From: Arcobacter sp.
GTDB lineage: Bacteria > Campylobacterota > Campylobacteria > Campylobacterales > Arcobacteraceae
Reading direction: 5' to 3'
Assembly (NCBI GenBank): GCA_016744485.1
Contig: JADGEG010000016.1
Coordinates: forward strand, 1-17,369
DNA length: 17,369 nucleotides
Part shown: positions 6,986 to 14,700 of the stretch, one piece after another
Layout of the letters: each line of letters begins with the position of its first letter
How positions within the stretch are numbered: the stretch's first letter is position 1
The notes under the pieces: generated by a model
The model's input: only the letters and a program-made list of their open reading frames with translations
Database searches by the model: none
Told to the model about the DNA's origin: nothing
Translations under genes and position numbers: made by a program

Positions 6986-7679
6986 GGGTGTCCAGTTGGG
7001 TGTCCAGCTTATTGTCTGTTTTAGGTTTAATTTCCAATAAGTCTTGCTGCTCTTTAAAATATAATTTTTCTATATCTTCTAAACTCATATCAGATAATTC
7101 TTCTTTTGTATAATCTCCATTGACATTTAAAATCATAGTGTCAGGACTTTTACCAAATCGTGATTCTTTAGCTATTTTATGTATTTCACTTGAAGCTTTT
7201 ATATCTGCTTGTCTTATTTTACTTACATCTTTTTTTACCTGATTATTTAAAACAATAGAACTAAGCATACTATTTTTAAACATCTGTGCATCAAAATAAT
7301 CAGCTTGTACAGATGCCAACATTGCGATATCTAATTCAGCTTGTGCTTGAAGTTGTGCATTATCACTTCCAATACTCAATATTCCATCAGTTTCCATGCC
7401 TTTATCACTAATACCTTTATAGTGACTAATCTTATCTTTCATCTCATCATATACAGATGTAGCTTGTAGCTCTTCTCTTAACTGTTTAGATACTTGATCA
7501 ACTTTACCAGCTTTGCAACCTTTTATCCAAATATTACCAAATTCTTCCCTGTCATCATTTTTCCATTCACTCAAAGTTGACAAGCTGATATCTTCTTGTT
7601 TTGAAATAGCACTTAATGTCATATTAAGTACTTCAAACAATGCTCTACATTTAAATCTTATTGTAATATCATGTGCCAT
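6978..7679 (-). CDS. Helix-turn-helix protein, small terminase subunit-like (DUF1804-like)
   Basis: A 233-residue soluble protein beginning MAHDITIRFKCRALFEVLN. Residues about 21-40 (LSAISKQEDISLSTLSEWK) form a helix-turn-helix, followed by the W..G segment around 51-54. This layout resembles DUF1804-type small terminase subunits of Mu-like phages, which recognise phage DNA for packaging. The middle is helical and the C-terminus ends in an LDTQLDTQ repeat. The match is by pattern only, and the protein is longer than typical DUF1804 members. The ATG lies one base after the preceding stop and is preceded by AGGAG at 7686-7690, six bases away, inside the end of the upstream gene, so the two are translated together. 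No large terminase follows, because the gene ends 38 bases from the tRNA. It could also be another phage DNA-binding protein. Confidence 0.6.
   Translation of the reverse strand: MAHDITIRFKCRALFEVLNMTLSAISKQEDISLSTLSEWKNDDREEFGNIWIKGCKAGKVDQVSKQLREELQATSVYDEMKDKISHYKGISDKGMETDGILSIGSDNAQLQAQAELDIAMLASVQADYFDAQMFKNSMLSSIVLNNQVKKDVSKIRQADIKASSEIHKIAKESRFGKSPDTMILNVNGDYTKEELSDMSLEDIEKLYFKEQQDLLEIKPKTDNKLDTQLDTQE
6984..7007. repeat. Perfect 12-base tandem repeat at the 3' end of the small-terminase-like gene
   Basis: TTGGGTGTCCAG is present at 6984-6995 and 6996-7007. It encodes the LDTQLDTQ tail of the protein and lies 45 bases from the tRNA 3' end. The repeat may be a coding accident, or part of a recombination or attachment region. 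Confidence 0.7.
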
Positions 7680-7680
7680 A

Positions 7681-8712
7681 TTATTCTCCTAGCACTTTTA
7701 TTTTAGCTTCAATATCAGTAACAATTTTTTGAAATATTTCAGTTTTTTTAGCATACGCTTCATTAATCTTTTTTTCTTTCATTGCCTTAGTTAGTTTAGG
7801 ATTGTAATAAACAACTTCAATACTAGTTTTAACAGTAGTTAATAACTTATTATATTTTCTAAGCTGTCCGGCTACATTAGTATATGATTTATTTTCTATT
7901 TCACTCATATATTCTCTAGTATCAGCCCCACCATCTTTAAATGCTCTTTTTTTCTTAGCATCAAAACTACCTTTGATACCATTGGCTTTTTTTACTAGTT
8001 CATAGTATTTTTCACTCCAAATAGTTCTTGGCTCAACTTCTTTACCTTTAAATCTATATGTTAAAAACTCTAAAGCATCTTTTGCAAAAGGTCTATCTCC
8101 CCAGTCTTTTTTATTCCAAATCATATTTTCAGTAGCTTCCTCTATCATTTTAGCTGTAAGCCCAAGATATCCATCTACATAATGTTGTGTTTTAATAGGA
8201 CTTATCCCAGTAGCTTTTCCAAACTCTCTATACATCAAAGGTGTACTTTCCATATATTGTTCACTTTTATCATCAAGGTTTTGCATATATGTAGGAACTA
8301 TTGGAGAACCAGTCCAGTTTTTGTTAGTCATATCTTCTATAACTGGCTGAAACAATCCACTTATATCTCCAACACTAAACATAGTTTTAATACTCCAAAC
8401 AAAATCTTTTAAAGCATCTTCTCCATTTTTAGTATAAATACCATTTGCTATAAGTTCAGGAATACCACTAAATACAAAACCAATATCATAAGGTCTAGGT
8501 ATTTTAATATGTGTACCATCTTCTAAAAAGAAGTTCCAGTACATAAGTTTTTGATCTTTAGTAAGTTTTTTATATCTTTCATCATCTTTGTTGTGCATAA
8601 ATAAAGCAAGTGTACCAGCCATCATCATACCACCAGTTGCATATATCTTTATTTTATGTTTTTGCAACTCTCCTAGCTGATTTCTAAATTTAAGCATATT
8701 AGAAACTTTCAT
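7681..8712 (-). CDS. Phage LPD38-like protein, apparent continuation of the giant polyvalent protein
   Basis: A 343-residue protein that looks like the second half of a large polyvalent-protein-associated domain (LPD38 type). Residues 21-40 form a hydrophobic helix (ATGGMMMAGTLALFM). Then come an acidic DDERYKKL stretch, YWNFFLEDGTHIKIPRPYDIG (59-78), a PELI segment, and SPIVP with an MESTPLMYREFG block around 155-170. In phage proteins I recall, these segments follow directly on the kind of sequence with which the upstream 2815-residue protein ends. Here the start codon overlaps the upstream stop as ATGA (8709-8712) without a strong ribosome site, so synthesis probably depends on reinitiation after the giant gene. 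The charged C-terminus is coiled-coil-like. The biochemical role of this domain is not established; it is found in proteins thought to enter the host with phage DNA. Confidence 0.7.
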   Translation of the reverse strand: MKVSNMLKFRNQLGELQKHKIKIYATGGMMMAGTLALFMHNKDDERYKKLTKDQKLMYWNFFLEDGTHIKIPRPYDIGFVFSGIPELIANGIYTKNGEDALKDFVWSIKTMFSVGDISGLFQPVIEDMTNKNWTGSPIVPTYMQNLDDKSEQYMESTPLMYREFGKATGISPIKTQHYVDGYLGLTAKMIEEATENMIWNKKDWGDRPFAKDALEFLTYRFKGKEVEPRTIWSEKYYELVKKANGIKGSFDAKKKRAFKDGGADTREYMSEIENKSYTNVAGQLRKYNKLLTTVKTSIEVVYYNPKLTKAMKEKKINEAYAKKTEIFQKIVTDIEAKIKVLGE

Positions 8713-11700
8713 TTCTCATTTAAAGAAAATATTCTTCTAGCAGTTTTATCTATACCATTTATACCAGCTTTCATAAATGGAACAGTAGCCAAAAACCCAC
8801 TAATAGTTTGATCGCTTCCTTTTATCGCAAAATCAGTACTCACCTCTCGTGATTCAAATCCCCCTTGCCAGTTACTTTTTTTCTCTTTTTTAGCTAGTGC
8901 AAAATCCCCAATTCTAGTACCATATTCAAATACATCAGCACCATATTCCATACCGCTTATTATTTTCCCCAGTATATCCCACTTCCTATTTACTTCTAAC
9001 ATTTGCATGGCTTGAATATCACTACCTAAAGTAGTTCTTCTAGTTCCATATCCAGCTCCACTTGCCATAAACTCTTTAAAAGTATTGGACTTTGTTATAA
9101 AGTGATACATACCTTTTACACTGTTTACTACTGGTATAAAGTTATTTTTACTAAGTACCCCAGCACTTACAGTATCTCTCGTAAAGTTTGCAAGGTAAAA
9201 CAATGGATTATTAGTAATATTCCAAGTCATTACATTTTTTACAGTCATAAGCCCTTGCACTACTTCATTATAATGATTACTTCTAAAAGATGTAATAGCA
9301 TCAACTAATCCTATATCATTAGTTTCAAAGTATACAATCTTATCATCTATAATAGCACTATCAATATATCCAGTTGTAGAAGTTGGTTTATGACCATGTG
9401 TGAAAAACTCTAAAGCAGTAGGATTTAAAAGTAAGTTTTCTTCTATCTCACTTATATCTATAATTGGATCGTTTGATATATCTCCACTTATTATTTGTCC
9501 GTTTTTACTTACAGTGATACCTAATTGTGCCATAATCATAGCCATATTTTTAGCTTGTCTATTTATATCAGCTTTTACAAGTTTGCTTTCAGTACCCACT
9601 CTAGTTGCATAAACTCCACCCATTCCACTATCTTCTAGCATCTTATAAAATACCGATTTCCCTCGTGAAATTAAAGCTTCTTTTATATTACTCTCAATAC
9701 CATCAATAATATTTTCCATAATATTACCAAGTGAGTGCGTACCACCAGTTAGCCTTTGTCCTATTTTAGATGGTGGCACTGTTCCGTACTGTACAGATTC
9801 AGTTATTCTATGAAAGGGTACATAGTTTTTATTAAACTCTTTAAAGTTTTCTCTTTGTGCTGTTGTGATAAGTTTCATATCAACATAAAAGTCCAGCATA
9901 CCATCATTGAAGTCTTGATAGTCATTAAAAATAGTTTCAAATTCAGGGTTAGCTTCTACTAATTTAAGTCCAGCTGTTATCTCTTGATCTGTTATAAGAT
10001 TTTCACGACCTTGCTCTTTTAATTCACTAGCTCTTTTTGCTACAAGATAATCTTCAAGTAGCCTTACTTGTGCCTCACCTTTACTAGTTGCTGGTTTAAA
10101 AATAGCATTTAAAGATTTACCACTATAAGTTATATCTCCATTTTCTTTTATAAATGGTATACCATTGTTCATAGCACTATACATAATACTACTATGACCA
10201 TTTACCATTTGTAATGATTTATAAGCACTATGCATAGCATCTGCTGGTGTATCTCCTAGTATCTCTGTTTCAATTCTTTTTATAGTATGCAGCTTATCTA
10301 TTGCTTTTTGTCTTAGGTCTTTTCCTAGTTCGATTTGACTTCTTTGTATTTTTTTAGCAGTACTATCAAGCTCTCCACCCCTTTTACTTCTAAGCATCAC
10401 ATCAGCCCCTTGAAAATAATATGAGTGCATACCCTCTTGTAAAGTTATCATCTTAGTATAAAGATTTTTATCTTTTTTTAGTTTAGCTTCAAAATCTTTT
10501 ACCATGTTTGGTGCTACTTGATTTACAGCATTGTAATTAGTTAGCCATAGTCTTGTGAATTCTGCAAATCCCTCACTTAGTTCTAGTTTTGGGTTAGTAG
10601 TATAGCTTACTCCCTTTACTTCATCTTTGTTTTTCATAATAGCACTTCTAAAAAAACTATCTATAGCTTTTTTAGTTTTATTGTTATGAAAAAAATCAAG
10701 ATAATGTGCTAATTCATGAGCCATAACCTCTATATCACTATGATTTTTAACTCGTATAGCACTATCATTTCTTTTATATACACCTAAAGCACTTTTGTTT
10801 TTAATCTTTGAATCATATAATCTACCGCCAATAATATCACTTAAATATACTCTTAGGCTATCAGCATTTGTTGGATTTTCAAGAGTAGGTAAATCAACTT
10901 TTCTGCTACCTATATTAACAATATTATCTTTTGGTCTTGTAGGTAATTCAGTAGCTCCGTAAGTATCTATATAATTTATACCGACACTATCCCCAGCTTT
11001 ATGATATAAATTTTCATCTTCACTTTCATTTGGTGTTATTTTTGTACCATCTTGACTATTTGGTGTATTCTGTGCTATACTTTTTTCATAAGAGGGAATC
11101 ATTTTAGGGTGTTGAGACTGGGGTTTATCTTTAGATAGCATCAAGTCGCCCTCTGTTAATTTACCTTTGCTTATCCTCATAGTGTGTAATGATAATTCAT
11201 GTTTCCCAGTTCTGATTTCCTCTACAATTATAAAATATTCTTTATTTAGTTGCTTTCCATAAACAATAGTAGGTATTCCATTTTTATTTTTTGAATAAAT
11301 TTTCAAATCACTACTATGTATAATATTTGGATAATTTAAAATATCTGTATCCCTAATAGCCATATTACCTCTTGATTCTTCTGACTTAATATCTCCATGA
11401 TTATTAATTATATGATGAATTTGATAATTATTGATAACCCTTTTAATATTATCAGGATTTTTAAATTTATATTTTTTGCTTAACTCTTGCTTTTCTTCTT
11501 TGGATATATCCTCTATTTTATATTTCATTAATTTATCTTTTATTTTTTTAGCTTGATTTAAAAATGATTTAAAGCCTTGTGGATTTTTGACGATATTGTT
11601 TGGTTTTGCCATATAGTTATTGCTAGAATTGCTACTAGCCAAACTATCATTATTTATTGTGTTATCTTGTTTATGTACAATAGATATATCTTTCAGTCTT

Positions 11701-14700
11701 TTAAATAACTCTGTTATATTATCTATTCCCGATAGGTCTATATTATTAGTATATTTACTATCACTTCTGTTTTTATCAAGTATCAATATTCTACTAGCAA
11801 CTTTAGTACCAGCTCGTTCAAAAGTTATTATAGGTAGAGCTATATCAGCAACAACAATCACATTTCTCACTAGTTTTTCTTTTTTATCAATTTCATTTAA
11901 CCATTTGTTGAAGCTTTTGTTCATACTAGCACCACTAGGTACAAGAACTACAGCTCTTCCCCTATCTCGTAAATGACTATCATAAGCTTTTGATAAATGC
12001 TCCATAGCAATTTTCCCACCTACTCCAAAAGGTGGATTCATAATAATGCTATCGTATTTATTTGTTATGCTATGGGCTTCAAAACTACTTCGTACTATTT
12101 TTCCACTTACATTTATAGAAGCCATATCGGCAAGACTAAAACTCATCTCTATAAAAGTGTTATTACTATTTTCAGGAAAGAACTTGCCAATTGCACCATG
12201 ACCTACACTTGGTTCAAGAGCATCTTCTCCTGCTTTAATATCTGACCATTCAACCATTTTAAGACCTATTGGTTCAGGTGTGGCAAAATAATCTTTTCCT
12301 AAGTGATTTTTTTTACCTTTACCTTTAGCAAAATAATCAGATATTGCATTGTCAAATGGATTTGCTATTTCTTTATTAATATCCGCCTTTTTACCACCTT
12401 TGCCTTGTTCTTTATTTGGCAATTCTGTATGTGCATTTTCATAGGCTAATTTAAATTGTTCTTTTAATGCTCTAGCACCATTACCCATTGCTAAGTTCTC
12501 AACTGTTCCAACTCTTTCGTTAATTTTAGTTCCAAAAGTATAAGCTTCACTCGAAATACCTAAAATTGGATATTCATATATTGCATCAGACTTTACTGCA
12601 GTTCTATATGTTCTGCCCTCGATTTGTATTCCAGCAATAGGATCATCAGGAATACCTAGATTTATAAGTACTCTTTGCTTATCTCCATCAATGTCATGTA
12701 AACTTATACCCTCTTTACCAGCTTGTTCTTGAATTAGTATCAAATCTTTTTTATTGTCATTAAAACTTTCAATGTTATTTTTTCTTTTTTTCTTTGAAAC
12801 AGAACCATTAAATAAAAGTAAATCTGTGGCAAACTCTTTTTTTAATGTAGTAAGCGCATTTTCATATCCATTAAATATATTTGTAAAGTTTGTTTCTGAC
12901 TGAAATAGTAGAGCTTCCTCTAAAGCTTTTGGATCATCTTTTATAAACTTTGTATGTTGAGTTTTTTTTCCATGAACCATTTTAAAATAGGCATAGTGTG
13001 CATTTCTAAAATCAAAAGGACTATTTACACCACTTGGATTACTCTTATATCTATGAAATAAAACAACTTTTCTACCAAGTGCTAAATGCTCTTTTATTCT
13101 AGGTATAACTTGTTTAGCTTTAATAGATTCATATAGTTGTGAAGATTCTATATAATTATAAAATCTTTGTCGTGCATATTTCCTTAGATTATCGTATTTT
13201 ATGCTTTTATGGTCAAAAAGTGTATTTAAAGCATCTTGGAATTTGTGATTATTAAGTACATCTATAAACTCCCTACTATAATCAGCATTTACTTTTAAGC
13301 TTCTAGCACTCATTGCCCCTTTTGAGATAAGCATATCAGAGAATTTTCTTTCCATATATCCAACATTTACCTCTTTATCAGGTCTATTAAGCTTGTTGTA
13401 TCTCATCTTATAGCCAAAGTTATTTATATAAAATGTATCTTCACTGCTTCCAGCATTATATGCACCAGTTCTACTCCCACCACCCATTTCAAAAAGGTAT
13501 CCATTAGCATATTTTAAACTCTTATGACCTTTAAAGGGTGTAGCACTTAAAAATACTACTTTTGTTTTAGCAGATTTTTTTTGTGCTTTAGCTAGGTGTT
13601 GCATGTAGTTTTTATCGCTTGGCATGTAACCATTCATTAAATGACCAATGCTATTTGTAGTTTTAAAATGTGCTTGGGTTGTAGCTGTTACTTCTCCAGT
13701 TTGATTTGCTTGTAAATAGTGAGATTCATCATAAACCACCAAGTCCCAATTCTTTTTATGTACTGCTTCGTTTTGATAAAAGTTTGCATAAGTTGTTATA
13801 GTTGTATTTGTACCTTTATCTTTTATACCATTTAACTGTGTCATCTCTACTTGTACATTTTGACCATCTTCTATCCAGTCTTTTGCCTTTACATCAGTTG
13901 GAACAAGAATCAATATGCTTGTGAGTTTTCTTTTTAAAAATCTTTTAACGATACCTAGCCCAGTATAAGTTTTACCAGTACCAGTACCATTTGTAAATAA
14001 CATACCTTTACCCTGTGTTTCATCATCAGGTTCAAAATTAAAAAATCTTTTTTCAGCTTTTAATACATCTAGTTGTTGATCTTCTAAAAGTACTGGTAAA
14101 GTTTCTTTTATATTTGAAATATCGCCTAAAATAACTGGAAGATCTTCAACATTTATTTGTAGTTGTAATTTTTCTTTAAATGTTAGTTTGTCAAAGCCTC
14201 GCTCCAAAGTTTTTTCAACTGGCTTTTCTTCTTTGGATTTTCCAGTAGTTCCTGTAGTTGAAGTTGCTGCGCTTGATTTAGGAGATGTTCCTTGCTCATT
14301 AGCTCCACTGCTTCCAATGGGTTCAGAATTTCCACTAGTACTGTTCTTAGATTGTATTGGTTCGTTTGTATTAGATAATTGCTTATTGCTTGACTCTCTT
14401 CTAATAGTACTATCACCTCCAGATATGAGGTCACTACTTTGCTTTGTAGTTGCATTTGCTTCATCATCAATGTTCCCATTTTGTCCACTATTGCTAGTAG
14501 TTGCATTTGTTCTTTCATCATGAGAGTTTTTATCAGTTTGTTTATAATCACCTGTGTTTTTGCTATGTCTTGCCAATATTGTTGATTTATCTGGGTCATT
14601 TATTCTTACCTCCTCTTTATTTACTATATCATATTTAGTTGGTTTGTATGCTCTACTAGTTGTATTTGGAGTTTCATTTTTATTGACATTGGGTCTATCT

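Noticed and set aside
6892..7113. Small plus-strand open frame starting inside the tRNA
   Set aside because: It begins in the anticodon arm and runs antisense through the small-terminase-like gene, with no coding character.
8712..8724. Slippery heptamer TTTAAAT before the stop of the giant gene, suggesting programmed -1 frameshifting into the next gene
   Set aside because: The heptamer is in the right phase, but after slippage the -1 frame meets a TGA at once, before the next gene's ATG, so a fused product would not be made. Reinitiation at the ATGA overlap is simpler.
14183..14599. Open frame of 138 codons, Gln/Leu-rich, on the minus strand inside the giant gene
   Set aside because: It overlaps the low-complexity linker of the giant protein in another frame. 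Its odd composition is the frame-shifted image of the Ser/Thr/Asn codons, and there is no ribosome site.
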